64,000 nt of DNA, from assembly GCA_033296685.1 (NCBI GenBank), contig MU854378.1, forward strand, positions 1-64,000, written 5' to 3'. The stretch's first letter is position 1. Each line of letters opens with the position of its first letter. Positions 46,247 to 58,600 of the stretch are shown here, piece by piece. The position numbers were made by a program, and so were the translations under genes. The DNA is from Parachaetomium inaequale (Eukaryota > Ascomycota > Sordariomycetes > Sordariales > Chaetomiaceae). The notes beneath the pieces were generated by a model. It had not been told where the DNA came from, did not search any database, and saw only the letters and a list, made by a program, of their open reading frames with translations.

Positions 46247-47065
46247 TTAATGAGAGCGCCGCTTCTTGAGCGAAGCGACGCGGCTTTCTTCCTCTCGGTT
46301 TCGTTTATGTGATACTTTCAAGACGTAGGTCGTCTTGTTCACGGCTGGTGTCGTTGTGTTGGGGACACTGGACGTTCCGGGCTTCGACAAAGCCTTGACC
46401 TGCTCGCGGATCTCAAGTCTCCGCTCCTCGACTCTGAGGACCCACAATAGGACGAGCAGGACTTCCTTCGACGGGAGGGCGGCTCCGATGGGCCAACCTG
46501 TCGGCCCGCGACGGGACAACTGCTGCGGCGACTCTCCGCTAGCTGCTGCCGCCGCCGGCTCGTCAGCTCCCGAAACCCGGTCGACCGAATATCCCTCAGT
46601 TGACACCAACCGCAAGACCGCCATCGTCGCATCCATCAAGGGACGCGCCAGAGTGGGGCTGCAGGTAAGGATCTTCTTTAGGGTTCGGAGTCTCAGGGTG
46701 GAGGAGCGACGAGTCTGCGACGGAGCGGCCGTAGAGGTGCTGCGGCTGCTGCTCGTTGCTGGGCGCGACGTTGAGCTCGCTGTCGGTGATGAAATCGTTG
46801 ATGTCGAAGTCGTTCGTGAACTGGAACGGTGAGGTGTGGTCACCAGCCAGATGATCGTATTCATAATCGGTTGAGTTGGGGGAAGAGAGAAGCCCGCTTT
46901 CAAGGAGATAGCGATCTGCGTCAAGGGCCTCTGGCATGCAGAAAGCATCGCCGAGGTGGAGGCCAGTAGGAACTGGAGCTGGAGGAGCAGCGCCTGTGAT
47001 GGGTGCAGCTGTTGCTGCGACGCCCGGAGCCACGCCGAAGCTGGTGCTTCCGCCGACCGACACTG
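46247..47065 (-). other. alternative reading frame of unspliced HAC1 mRNA
   Basis: Without IRE1 cleavage the bZIP frame stays open for about 270 more codons to a stop at 46247, passing the spliced-form stop at 46596. It ends in basic residues (SLKKRRSH). Both frames are therefore open over 46596-47065. Confidence 0.6.
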
Positions 47066-48014
47066 CGGGTCTTGGCACAACATCTCTGCAGGATGTTGTG
47101 TCGCGTCGGGGGAAGCACTGGCATCGGCCATGGTGGGGGCGTCCGCAACAGGGGTTGCGGCTGTTGCCGGCTGACTCTCGAATTCCGCTGCCTCAGCGAT
47201 AGGGCTGAGGGCGGGAGACAAAGAGGCGGGGTTGACGGTTTGGTTGGCGGCGGATGGGATGGACTGGAAGATCTGCTCCAACGAGCTGGCGCCACCCATC
47301 GCGGAGCTGTGGTCGTCTTGGGAGCTGAAGAGCTGCTGAGAAAATGTGACGGGCGGTTGGCGAAGGGCCTCGAAGGACGGCGAGGACCTGGCGACGCCCG
47401 TGCCCCGGCACTTCTGGATCTCCTCGATCAGGGTGAGGTTTATCCGTCGTGCTTGCTCGAGCGCAGCCTCGAGCTCCTGGTTCCTCTTCTCCAGACCCTC
47501 GACCTCCAGGCGCTTCCGCTCGCGCGACGACTGGGCGGCACGGCGGTTGCGGAGGACGCGCTCGACTCGCCGTTGTTCCTTCTCGTCCTCGGTCTTGGCG
47601 CGTTTCCTATCTTGGGTCAGCAGGCTGTGACGGGTGACCATGGCAAGGTGGCGTGGCATACCTTGGAGGGAGGTTGGTCTTTGGCTCCGGGAGCACTTGG
47701 CCCCACGACTTCCTCTTCTTGGTCTGCTTCTTCTCGGGCTCCGGAGTGCCGTCGACCGAGGCCGGAGGCTGGCTCAGGGAGCCTTGTGTGAGGGCCGTCA
47801 AGCCAGCGAGCATGGTCAGGTCGGGCTCGTGGTCGTCGTCGAGGGACTCGGGAGACATCATATCGAGCGGGTTGACCGTGGTCGTCGGCGCAGGGCCGGT
47901 GCCGAACAGCGAGGGATACATCTCGTCGGGCGTCGAAAGGAGCGACTCGGCGGGCGAGCCCTCGAACTTGATGCTCGGCGACGCTGCGCGGGTCCAGGAA
48001 TGCATGTCGGACAT
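46596..48014 (-). CDS. hac1: bZIP unfolded-protein-response regulator HAC1/HacA (spliced form)
   Basis: Conventional intron 47607-47661 joins exon 47662-48014 to the bZIP exon. The unconventional intron 47066-47088 is then removed, giving exons 47089-47606 and 46596-47065 and a 446-aa protein. The N-terminus SPSIKFEGSPAESLLSTPDEM is typical of fungal HacA. The basic region KEQRRVERVLRNRRAAQSSR and the leucine zipper (LEKRNQELEAALEQARRIN) are intact. Splicing shifts to the frame encoding VSVGGSTSFGVAPG, LDADRYLLESGLLSSP and FTNDFDINDFITDSELN, which looks like a transactivation tail. HAC1 drives ER chaperone and secretory genes once its mRNA is cut by IRE1. Without the cut the frame stays open to 46247 (570 aa) with a different C-terminus. 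Confidence 0.9.
47066..47088 (-). promoter_or_regulatory. IRE1-dependent non-spliceosomal intron, 23 nt, with flanking hairpins
   Basis: On the coding strand the 5' cut lies in the loop CTGCAGA inside an 8-bp stem (ACAACATC / GATGTTGT). The 3' cut lies in the loop CCGCAGT next to a short GAC/GTC stem. Both loops match the seven-base CNGCNGN pattern cut by IRE1 after the third base. Removal of 23 nt changes the reading frame exactly to the one carrying the acidic C-terminal region. Confidence 0.85.
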
Positions 48015-50875
48015 GTTGAACCTCGCACCTCGTAGGAGGACTTTTGTGATTGCTGCGAATGGGGGCGATCTTTGTCGAGCGCGGTTGCAGCTGACAATTG
48101 GCGTGGTGGAGTTGTAGAGCAGAGTGGACTGTATCGAGGCGCCTTCCCAGTTCCTCAATACTAATAATATGTCAGGAAATAAAATGTTAAGCAGGTGCCT
48201 GCATTGCCCGTGACGAGTCCATCAGTGACTCAGCCAGCCTTGTTGACTCGAGGAGAGAACAGCTGGTTGGCTGTGCTGGCGAAAAGGACAGTCTGGCTTC
48301 TTGGGCTGCGGCAAGGAAGGCGCTGCTGGATGACGGGGCTCCAGGCTTCTTTTATGTTCTGGCCACGTATGCGAAAGGGGGTTGTGGCCTGAGGCAGCCG
48401 CGTGAGCACGAGTGGACCCACGCAGCTTTGATTGGCCCAATCTGTCTTACGAGGCCGCAAGGTCCGAGTCCAAACAAGGAAAGCACAAAGATCGGACGGG
48501 AATCATTCCACGGACCCACAGGCTCCATCGGCCCCGAACTCAGGGGGAATCCAAATGAGTGCGCCAATCCAGGGAGCGGCAAGGAGGCGGGGGCGGAGAC
48601 AAAGCCAGACATGCCATCCCGTCCAGCCGTGAAGCGCACGCATTGCACTCATTGCACCGTGGCCGTTGCACCTGTTGTGGTCCGCCTCCAGCGCCGCTCA
48701 GCCGTCCCTTTTTTTGTCCTCAACGGAGGGCTGCAAGGGCAGCGTCTTACGCAGGCTGTGCGAAAGGCGGGCCAGCATTTGCTGCACCTGCGCATTGCGT
48801 ATCCTGCTGACTGCGCCGGGCACGCCCCCCTCGCGTTCCTCCACAGCTGTTACTCAGAACCTCCACCAGTGATGCCATGAGCGGTTGGGTCGGGGCAATA
48901 CGCTCCACAGCACTCCGCTTCAGGCAACCCCCGATGCGATGGTGATGGTGTCAGCGCCCATTGATTGCTCTCGGAGAGCAGCCGGGCTGGCTGAAGCAGC
49001 GGGTGCATTGGTGACACGCTGCCGAGACATGTGTGCCCGTTCGCAATTTACGCCGGAGACGGTCCACAACAAAGATTCCACCCGCGGCTTATTCAGAGAC
49101 TATTGATGGCCCGACTCATCAATCAGTATGTGACCCTCGATGTTTGATGGAGCATTCTTTGGCTCATGCCGGTGGCAAGCCTCCCTCGCTGGAAAGGGCC
49201 TGGGCCAATATACAGCGGAAGCCTGTGGAATGCTGGGCGGAACCTCTCGTCGCGGCAAACAGGCTGAATATCCCCGGACCCAAAGATCCCCAGATTTGCG
49301 TCGCACCCGACCGGAGTGTGATAGTGTGGGCTAGCGCTTGCGCGGCACTCATTTTCCGGGGCGCGAGTCTTCTAGAAACCCCAGATTTTAATTTATTCAA
49401 ACCGCTCGTCGCTCGGCATCGCGGCGGCCCGCATCGCCCGGACGGACCTAGGGGGGGTAGGGTCCGCGTGAGGTGTTGATTGACAATCATCATGGTCTCT
49501 TGCTGAGAGTGCGCCTGGCTGACCGTGCATCGAGAACCAGAGTTTGTCGAATCCTCCTGCAGGTGGCCGACACAGCGGTCAGCGGCATCAGCCCAAAAAG
49601 ATTCTTCAAAATCTGTCTTAGGAAAGCTCAATGGAAGCACCGTGTTTTTTTTTTCTCCTCTTTCCCCCCTTTTTCCTCGTCAAGGCGGCTCTCCCCAGAC
49701 TCGTTTCTTCTTCTTCTTTCCTCTGAGAGGATGCAACGGCCCCAGCTCCCAGTGGAATCCGGGGAAGTGAAAGGGCCGCCAAGTGCCCGCTGTCTCCATC
49801 CAGGGGGTTTCTCCCACGGACGACGAAACCCTTCGCTCTCTCGCCTTGGCGGCACGTGCGCGGCGCAGCGCTCAACCAACTCTCCTCAGATTCCGCCATT
49901 CTCGTTTTTCCTCAAAAGCAAAGACATCGCCTTCTCGCGTCGGGAACCGACTCATTACCGCACGCCGTACACCATGATCCCAAGAGTTCAAGCCGGACTG
50001 ACAACAAACAGGCAGGCAGTCCGAGTCCTTTTGTTGGTGTCGGTATTGTGGAGAACCCCAGCCAGCTCAGCTCGGTCGCTTTCTCCGACGACCTCCCCAC
50101 AAGTCCACGCAAGCGCGTTACAGCCCAGATCGCCTCTCCAACGGCCGGCCCGCCGTCCCTGGGCCCCTTTCCATTTCCTTCTCTGAACGAAGCCGGAACC
50201 GGCAGAGGCTCCCCAGTCCCCACATATTCCTCCCCTTCCTCGGCCTTCCATTTCTCCTCTCTTGGTGTGTGCTCGGGGGCTTGTGGAGTCGGGGTGATGG
50301 AACCTGGGGGAGAGCGAGCGAGCGAGCGCTGGATAGGTGGAGGAACTGCAGGCCTCTCCGCAGTGCGCCCGCCCGCCCGTTGGCGATGTGGATGCTGGCC
50401 AGCAAGCAGTCTGGGGTACACAGTAGTGTCAAGCGGCACGGCGGAAGCGGAATCCACGTTTCGGCGGAGTGGCTTCCATGCCACGAGGCGGCTCCATCCG
50501 GCAGCAGCCAGAGATATATTACTCCGGGATGCCGTGCAGTTTCATGCTCCCCCGGACCGCAACCTCTTTCTTTTCGTAGGGCCCGCATCAGCCGCGTCAC
50601 GGGTTGATGAGTGACGACTTCATTTCTCACTCATGGGAATCCTCGAGACCTGGACGAGAAATCAAATTTTCTACTCCGATTGCCGTCTATCAGTCCACCT
50701 CGCCCCAGCCCAATTGCCCCCCATGTGTTATGGACCGTTCCCCAACGCCGCAGACACCGAACATGCTGACCGCTTCTTTTTCGCTACTACCATTGGAGAT
50801 AGCGGTGGCGGATTTTGTGTGTGAAAATTTTTTATGTTGTTCCCCCCTTGTTCCCCGTCGTCTTGTCTCCCTCCT
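48015..50875. other. gene-free stretch
   Basis: 5' flank of HAC1 and sequence up to the DUF427 gene. An open frame on the plus strand (about 49960-50265) has protein-like composition (FSDDLPTSPRKRVTAQI) but no recognised family and no clear partner exon. Nothing else is supported. Confidence 0.4.
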
Positions 50876-51515
50876 TCAGAAGACACCGTCCCAGCCGGTC
50901 CCCCACTGGTGAGGGGGCTTGACGAGCCCCTCGATGTCGCTGGTGACCCAGCCGCCGTAGTAGTCGCCCGGCGGCGGGTGGGCGCGCTCGTTGTCGACAT
51001 AGCACTCCCAGGGCCCGACATAGAAGGCGAGGTAGCCCTTGATGGCCTCGTACTCCTTGGGCGGCTCGTTATACGACCAGATGCGGTTGCTGAGGATCTC
51101 GGCGGCCGAGATGGGGCTCATGATGGCGTAGTACGTGGCGGCGCCGTGGAACTCGGAGAAGGTGGACCGCGGGGTGGTCGAGAGGGGCAGCCGCACTCTG
51201 CTGGGGGGGATGTAGTACACTGCGCAGGGGTCAGTAACGGGCGACGCACAACGGGGGTATTTTTGGTGGTTGCCGCCAGGGAGCCGCCAGGGATCCGTAG
51301 GGAGATGGAGATATCTGCAAAGCGGGATGGAGAAGCCAAGGAGGGGAGGGGTACGCACTCGGAGCATGATGGGCCTCCAGCACCCAGTAAGCCTCGCCGG
51401 GCGGGCAGTCGGCCACTAGCTGGCCGTGCCACTTGATCTGGATGTGACGGTTCGTCCTCTCCACAATTGGCGGGCGAGGGAAGGTCGTGACGTTGTGTTT
51501 CCGCATGGCCGACAT
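50876..51515 (-). CDS. DUF427 domain protein
   Basis: Exons 51359-51515 and 50876-51219 give 166 aa. Family blocks are IKWHGQLVADCPPGEAYWVL, YYIPPSRVRLPLSTTPRST, FSEFHGAATYYAI, and AAEILSNRIWSYNEPPKEY followed by GYLAFYVGPWECYVDNERA. This W-x-G-x-xx-A-D / S-x-C-P-x-K-G-x-A-x-Y-type pattern is DUF427 (PF04248). The fold is a small beta-barrel; the biochemical role is not known. The first intron acceptor is ambiguous by one codon (HAP-M or similar at the join). The gene looks intact. Confidence 0.85.
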
Positions 51516-52065
51516 GGTGCCGCTGCCGCTGCTGGTAGTCGCGATCGGGGAGACTGGGAGACTGGGAGACTGGGCGTGTCCTGTGTATTATCCGGGAGGG
51601 GAGAAAAAGCCTGGCGGTCAATCCGAGGGCGAAGATGCTGTGGTGAAAAAAAGCTCTTTCGAGTCTCGAAAAGTCAACCAGGGCCATCCATGTGCAAGCT
51701 GCGGGTCATGGTGTGGCTTGCACGCGGCCCACCCGCGCATGTATCCACTCTGGACACGCGTGCATTCTGCAACGGCCGCTCAAGGGCGATAACGGCGCGA
51801 TAAGCTTGAGGGCAAGCGCCATCCCGGCACACCAGCCACAAACGGTGCGTCATGGGGCCTCGGCAGCCCCGCCATTCGCGCGTGGTGCGCCCCGCCGAGG
51901 CTGCCTCCACTGCCCTCCTGTTGGTCGGCGCCTGGTGTCAGCCTGGCGCTTGTTCGCCGCTTCGTCCGTCAACCTCCGAACCGATCATCTCCAAACGCAA
52001 CTCGTCACTCTCCCACCAAACCATCCCCAGTGCCGTCCCCGAGCAGACCAGTCACCACCGCCACC
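51516..52065. other. divergent promoter region
   Basis: Separates the DUF427 gene (minus) from the ESCRT-III gene (plus). No coding region is seen. Confidence 0.5.
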
Positions 52066-52878
52066 ATGTCGAACCGCCAACTTGCCCGCGACATGCAAAC
52101 CGAGTTCCAGGCCCGGGTGCGCATCCCCAACCCTGCGCCCGACTCAGCAATTCGTTGCGAGCCAGGCGCAAGAGACATCACCGCGCAAAGCATCTAACTA
52201 ACACCCGCGCAGTTCAACGCCAAGCAAGCCCGTCGCGAGGCGCAAAAGGCCGCGAAGCAAGACAACGAACTGAAGAAACAAATCCAAACCGTACGCCCCC
52301 CCTCCCCTCCCCCGCCCGTCGCCCCCCATCCCCCCTCTCCCCAACCTCACCCTCTCCTCAACTAACCCCCCTCCCCTTCACAGCTCCTCAAAAAAGGCGA
52401 AACCGCCCAAGCCGCCCAAAAAGCCCGCATGCTCCTCGCCAAGCAAGCCATCGCAGCGCAAATGGACCAAGCGGCCGACATCGCCGAGCTCTCGCTCGCC
52501 CAAATCCAAGCCAACAACGCCATGAACCGCATGACAACAATGATGGCGCAGTCCTCCAAGACCATGAACCGCGCCCAGCGCAGCGCCAACCCGGAGAAGA
52601 CCCTCTTGACTCTGGAACAGTTCCGCTCCCAGAACGAGGAGTACGCCATGAGCAATGGGATTTACCAGGACGCCATGACGCAGAATACTTCGGTGCAGGT
52701 TAGCGATGACGCGGTGCATGAGTTGTTGGGCAAGCTGGCGGATGATGCGGGCGTGGAGTTGGGGCAGGAGCTGGACCAGGCGTCGACGAGCAAGGTTGAG
52801 CCGGTTAAGGAGGCGGCGGAGCCGACGGCGGAGGCGGAGGATGCGCTGCAGCAGCGGTTGAGGGCGCTGAGGGCTTGA
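52066..52878 (+). CDS. ESCRT-III / SNF7-family protein, Did2/CHMP1-like
   Basis: Exons 52066-52116, 52213-52290 and 52384-52878 give 207 aa. The helical core reads FNAKQARREAQKAAKQDNEL, QAAQKARMLLAKQAIAAQM, DQAADIAELSLAQIQANNAM and NRMTTMMAQSSKTMN. EYAMSNGIYQDAMTQNTSVQ, VSDDAVHELLGKLADDAGVEL and a C-terminal ALQQRLRALRA follow. The last motif (LxxRLxxLR) is a MIM1-type MIT-binding helix found in Did2/Vps46/CHMP1. The N-terminus is somewhat unlike typical Did2, so it could be a second family member. Role: membrane scission at endosomes with Vps4 (family knowledge). Confidence 0.75.
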
Positions 52879-53552
52879 GAGGCGGGCGCGGGTCCAGGAG
52901 AGCGATTGACAGGGAGTGGTTATGAGGGGAGAGGGTGTTGATCAGTTACTGTGTGGGGGAAGGCAGGCGACGAGGGGACGACAGATGCTTGGGGTATGAT
53001 GACCATGAAAGGCGGATGTGGTGGCAAGGTCGCCCATCCGCGCAGGGAGTGTTTCTACATGGAGTTCAGGGCGCTTGGGTTTACGACGATTTCCTACGAT
53101 GGAGCGACGCTAGGGCTATGCTACACATTCACAACGCTGCTTCTTGGGATAGACACGTATCGTTTACAATGCAGTTGCTATTCATTGATGAGCAACCGCG
53201 GCAGCCTCGGACGTCAATCAACATGCCGACCCCGAACTCTAACCATAAGCATTTTCTCTACCAAAAGCCCCAAAAGATGCCAACACTTGCAGGCAAAGGG
53301 AACTTTTTCCATAACCCTTCTCCCGCCGCCCGATATAATCCGGCCGCTAACAGTCGGGGGAAGGGAGCGGGAGGTGGTGTTGCAAGTGGCGGAGATCTGA
53401 GGGGAGGTCCTCCTTGGAGGGTCGATGCCGAGAATCGGCCTTCTAAAGTACACACACAGACTAGAACGCATCGAACTCGCATCTCGGTGCAGCAACCTGC
53501 AACATCTGAAGACAGCGCGCGTTATTGTGTAGCTAAAGCACTAGCAATGTCG
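52879..53552. other. convergent 3' region
   Basis: Between the ESCRT-III gene and the FAD oxidase gene. No coding region is seen. Confidence 0.5.
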
Positions 53553-54959
53553 CTATATCACCGCCAAAGACAAATGATCTGCTGCCGAATCTTGTGCGCC
53601 TTGCTGCGCTTGCGCTTCCTTCTCCATAGTTGCGAAGTCGCCTCTTCCGACAAGATGGGGGTGGTCGTGGTGAGAGTCCCTCGTCTTTGGCTCCCAGCCG
53701 TACCGGTCTGAGACAGGCCGACCACCGAGAACATCGGCAACGACGCCGCCAATTGTAGGAAGATCCTTGGCGCGGTTGAAGGACCCCCCAGCAGCACAAA
53801 CGAGATTCTGAAACTCGGGGTGCCTGGCAATGATAGGATCCTGGGTTTCGGTGACGCCGTCCCTAAAAGAGCCTCAGTTTCGCGATGCGCGCACCTAGTC
53901 AACCAGGAATCAATGCTCACCAAAAAGATGTAACAGAGGTGAAGCGTGCTCCTCGGAGGGCGGGTACAAACTGTCTGGCCCATTCGGCCGCCTTGCCCAT
54001 GTGGCTCTTCGCAAGAGCACTCTTGGAAAGATCCTCGACATGGGATACTGTAGAGTCCCGCAGGTTGGTGAAAGGATGTATCCATGTGATTTTTGCCACG
54101 GAGCCTCTGGCTGGGGGAAGAAAATCGGCTGAGGGTAGATATATATTAGCTAATAGCGGAAACCAGTGAAGGAGTCGGTAAAGAAAAACCGACCTTTGCC
54201 GTTGTGGGAGACCATCGGTTTGTTCCTGAGAGACTCGGCCTGCTCGTCGTCCAGCTGGACAGCGTACGAGAACAGCCCGGTAGCCACGGGAGTCCTTCCG
54301 TTCGGTGGGAGAGTAATGTCGGATGCGGCAAGCACTTGGGCAAGCCATGGACCGACGGCCAAGACAACCTGTGCCCCTCGTGCTTCGATCATCTCCCCGT
54401 TCTCGAGTTGGAGTGCCGTGATATGAGCTCCGTCCTTAACGATGGTTGCAACTCCGCTTTCGTAGAAGGTCCCGCTGCTCTCCGTGCAGGCTTTCTTGGC
54501 TCGCTCCCTGGCATCCGCCATGCATGTTTCCCAATCAACGATGCTATCGTCCGAAGCGAAAACGCAAGTCAGCGATTCGGGAGCCATCCCTGTTCCGAAA
54601 TGTTTCTGCATCAGTGTGCCGTCGCCTGTTTGTCGCCTCGGCAAGCCATGCTCCTCACGAGCATTATTAATCTTCTCGAGTGTGGCGAGATCATCGTCTT
54701 CGTAAATTACTACACGGCCGATTTCGTTTTGGAACTTGGAAAAGCTGGTGCTGTTCCACTCCCTTTGAGCCCCGAGTGCCTCTTCCATCCGCTTTGGGTT
54801 GTTGTAATCAATCCGAACTATCTTTGAGATATCCTCGCTAGGGGCGAGGGGCGACGGCCGAGAAATGATGGACAACTCTATGTTGGGCCATCTCTGAAGG
54901 ATGTGGTCGGCCGCCGAGAGACCAAACACACCAGTGCCGATGATGATGACTCTGTCCAT
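53553..54959 (-). CDS. FAD-dependent oxidase, sarcosine/fructosyl-amino-acid oxidase family
   Basis: Exons 54194-54959, 53921-54128 and 53553-53862 give 427 aa. The N-terminal dinucleotide-binding motif is VIIIGTGVFGLSAADHIL (GxGxxG at 8-13). Later blocks include ARGAQVVLAVGPWLAQVLA, DFLPPARGSVAKITWIHPF, TQDPIIARHPEFQNLVCAAG and SFNRAKDLPTIGGVVADVL. This is the fungal DAO-type/amine oxidase group to which fructosyl-amino-acid and sarcosine oxidases belong. The substrate cannot be told from sequence. The C-terminus (SLAVI) has no peroxisomal PTS1. Confidence 0.85.
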
Positions 54960-55612
54960 GTTCTTGTCAGAAGGACAGTTTGTCGGATAAAGTGATTGGG
55001 GTTTTCCCGAGGTTTTGGGGTTAGGAAAGTCGTTTTAATAACTAACACACCTATTGGGAGTCGGGACTACCTCCTTGCGTTATTTCTGACGACTCTGATT
55101 CACGTGGTCTGACGCACTCGGACCCAAGTTGGGTAACGTTGCATTATCTAGTTCTTGGGTTGAACAGAGTATATTGATGTTGTCCTGATGTCTTGTCATG
55201 CAGGTTCTAGACCCCATGGCCCCGCACTTGTTCTCCCGGCTGTGCAGCTGTTGCGCAGCCGATTGGCGGCCGAAGACGTTGATTCAAGGACTAGAAGTGA
55301 GATTTGCGAAGCCCGGAAATCTAACGACTACAATAAGCTGCAATGTTTTGCCAGATAAGGGGATTTCACTGTTGAGGTAAAGAGCATATCAATAAATATC
55401 ATCATGTAGTAATTACCGCCGACCAAATGCTCCGGCCCCTCGTTGACGGTTGTCCAGCAACATTGGGGCAAATTTCAGAATGCTCTCATATTTTATCTTC
55501 CCGATCACATAACCCCAACAGAAAAACCAGCAAAATCCCCTTCATGCCTCATGCATCATAACCCCACCACCCATACCTAACCCCCATCGCAGACAAGTAC
55601 CTAGGTAAACGC
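54960..55612. other. intergenic region
   Basis: Between the FAD oxidase and SKI2 genes. No coding region or RNA gene is seen. A CCTAGGTA motif lies near 55600. Confidence 0.5.
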
Positions 55613-58600
55613 CTACATGTACAAACTCGCCACGGCCGTAATATCCCTGCGAATCATCTCCTGCGCCGCCGCCATCTTCTGATACAGATCCGGATCGCCA
55701 ATAATCCTCGCCGCATTCTTCACCTCGCGGCACGTCTCGTCCAGCCGGGTAATCGTGCGCACAATCGTCCCCTCCAAAACATCCGTCAGATCAGTAATAT
55801 TCTTGAAGCTCATGCCCCTCGCCCACTCATAAACAACCTCCATCAGCCCGAAGCGCGGCTTGGACACAAAGTCGTTGCTCTCCTCGCTCGTCTGAATCAC
55901 CTGGTGCAGCGTCTGCACGGCGTTGACCTTTTCCGACAGGTCGACGATGGTCTTCATGCCGCGCTCGAGGTTGGCCGTCAGCCGCGGGACCGAGTCGGTC
56001 TTTTCCTGGAAGACGAACGCCGACAGCAGCGCCGCGATCTCGGCGGGCTCGTAGTCGGCGAGCACGTTCTCGAGTATGAGTTCGGTGAGGACGAGCTCGT
56101 CGCCCGAGTGCACCTCGCAGGCGACCTTGCCCTTGAGCTGGATGCGGCTGGCGTCGTCGATGAAGGAGAGGTCCTTGAGGACCTGGATGCGCTGCTCGTA
56201 GTCCGGGAGCAGCTGTAGGTTCTGCTCCGACAGGGTCTGGCGCAGTTGCTGGATGTGCGTCTGGATGAGCCATTGGTCGTGGCACATGGCGTAGTGCTTG
56301 AGGAAGGTCTTGCAGTCGGCGGCCGGCGACTTGATCACCTTGACCTCGGCCTCGCGCCGCTTGCTCGCGATGTCGTGCACCGCGAGGTTCCGGATCCGGC
56401 CCAGGTCCATCTCGTCCCAGATGTCGGCGTTCCACGTCCGGCAGATCTGGTGCAGCTTGTCCTTGGCCTTGGCGTGGCCCTCGCCGCCAAAGATGTCGGG
56501 CAGGACGCCCTTGGTGATGTGCTGGGTGAGGCAGACGAGGTCCGTGATGGGGATGTGCAGCGTCTTGGTCGAGATGTGCTTCTTGGCCTGCGGCAGCGGG
56601 GTGAGGTGCTTTCTGAATGCAGGTACAAATGGGAGGAGATCCGTGTCGTTGCGGATCTCCCGGTTGGTCCTGATCTCGAGAACATGCAACGTAGGTTGTG
56701 TTGCGCTGCTCTTGACGCTCGCGCCTTCGGACAGCAGGATGCCGGGCGTGCGGACGCCTTCCTTCATCCACACAATCAGCCGCCCGGGCGTGAACATCTT
56801 GCGGCCGATGGGGTTGACCAGCAGCAGGCGGTACAGCTCCTCTGTCAACCGCTTGAAGTCCTCACCGGCCTGGTGGCACTCGTCCATGTGCGTATCGCAG
56901 ACCGGGCATGCATCGCGCTTGACCTTGGCCAAGTCCGCTTCCGAAACCTTGACAGCCTTCTCGTGCTCGGGCAGGAGCTGCTGGGTGGCGTGCTCCGAGA
57001 AACTACGCTTAATCATTTCCTCGATCTTGAGCGCCTCGACACGGAGAAGGTTGAGAATCATGTTGTACGTCAGCCGGAACTGTGACCGGAGCTTGCTAGG
57101 CTCGCCGAGAATCATCTGCCGGAGATCGGTGACAGGAGGCGCCTCGCCCCCGCCCGGCGGGACGATGATGACGGAGCCGACGGTGTCAAGACCACGTCTC
57201 CCCGCTCTGCCGGCCATCTGCGTGTACTCTCCGGGGAGAAGATTGCGGAACGAGTGGCCGTCGTGCTTCCGGTAGCCGGAGAAGACGACGGTCCTGGTGG
57301 GGAGATTCAGACCCATGGCGAAGGTCTCGGTGGCGAACAGGACCTTGACCAGCGTTTGCGCAAACAGCATCTCGACGAGCTCCTTCACGATGGGAAGCAG
57401 CCCGCCATGGTGGACGGCAATGCCGCGAGAAAGCAGCTCCCTCAGCCTGATAATCTGGGGAAGTACACGATCCTCTGGCTTCAACCGCGCGATCGACTTT
57501 TCGATGGTCATGTGGATTGCGCTCTTCTCCTGGGCGGTGCAGAAGTCCTGGTTGCTGAGCGCGTCGGCATTCTCCTCGCAACGCTTCTTCGAGAAGACGA
57601 AGATACAGGCCGGAAGAAGGTTCCCCTTCTTCAGGAACTGCACCAGATGCACCCAGAGGTTCTTGTCCTGGGCGGCTGATGTGAATCCGCCAGGTCTCCC
57701 TGCCCGGCCCATATGGCCAGGAGCATGGCTTGCACGAGGAGGTCCACCCCTCCCGCGTTGCTGGCCACCACCTCTTCCACCGCCGCGCTGCTGGTTACCG
57801 CCCCTCTGCGGGCCGCCGCGGCCCCCTCTGCTGTTGGCACCACCACCACGGGCTGGCGGCGCTGCCGCTGGAGGGAGCGCCTTCTTATCATTGCCTTGGA
57901 TGGCCACATTGGCGTCCTTCCACCCCTTCTCGACGAACTTCTTCTCCGAGTCGACAATCTTGTAAATGTTCTTGTTGCCCCAGAGATAGTGCTCCAGAGG
58001 AACAGGCCGCTTCGGTGTCGAGATAACGTAGATGTCCTTCTGCTTTGTCCGCCCGACCCATGACGCGAACTCGTGGGTGTTGGGCACAGTCGCCGACAGC
58101 AGGATCAGCGTGACGTGCTCGGGCAGCATGATGATGACCTCTTCCCACACGACGCCGCGCTCAAAGTCGTTGACGTAGTGCACCTCGTCGAAGATGACAA
58201 ACTCGACATCGCGGATGAGGTCGGCGCCGCGGTAGAGCATACTCCGCAGAATCTCGGTCGTCATGATGATGCAACTAGCCTCGGGGTTGATCTGCACATC
58301 ACCCGTCAAGATGCCGACTTCGTCGAAGGTCTGCCTGAAGTCGCGGAACTTTTGGTTGCTCAGCGCCTTGATGGGCGACGTGTAGATGGCCTTGGTCATG
58401 TGCCGTGCAGCGAGGGCGATGGCGTATTCTGCCACGACCGTTTTGCCTGCCGAGGTATGCGCCGCGACGAAGACGGAATCGCCGTTCTCCAGGTGGTAAA
58501 TGGCTTCCTTTTGGAACGTGTCCAGCTCGAAGGGCCACTCCCTCGCCATATCCGGCACCAGCTCCCGGAAGTTGGGCATCTCCCGCTTGATGTCGACCAT

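Noticed and set aside
48320..48800. Overlapping open frames downstream of a CA-rich tract
   Set aside because: No motif, no splice sites and no conservation evidence.
49960..50265. Coding-like plus-strand frame with FSDDLPTSPRKRV
   Set aside because: No recognised family, no convincing start or partner exon, and an antisense frame of similar length.
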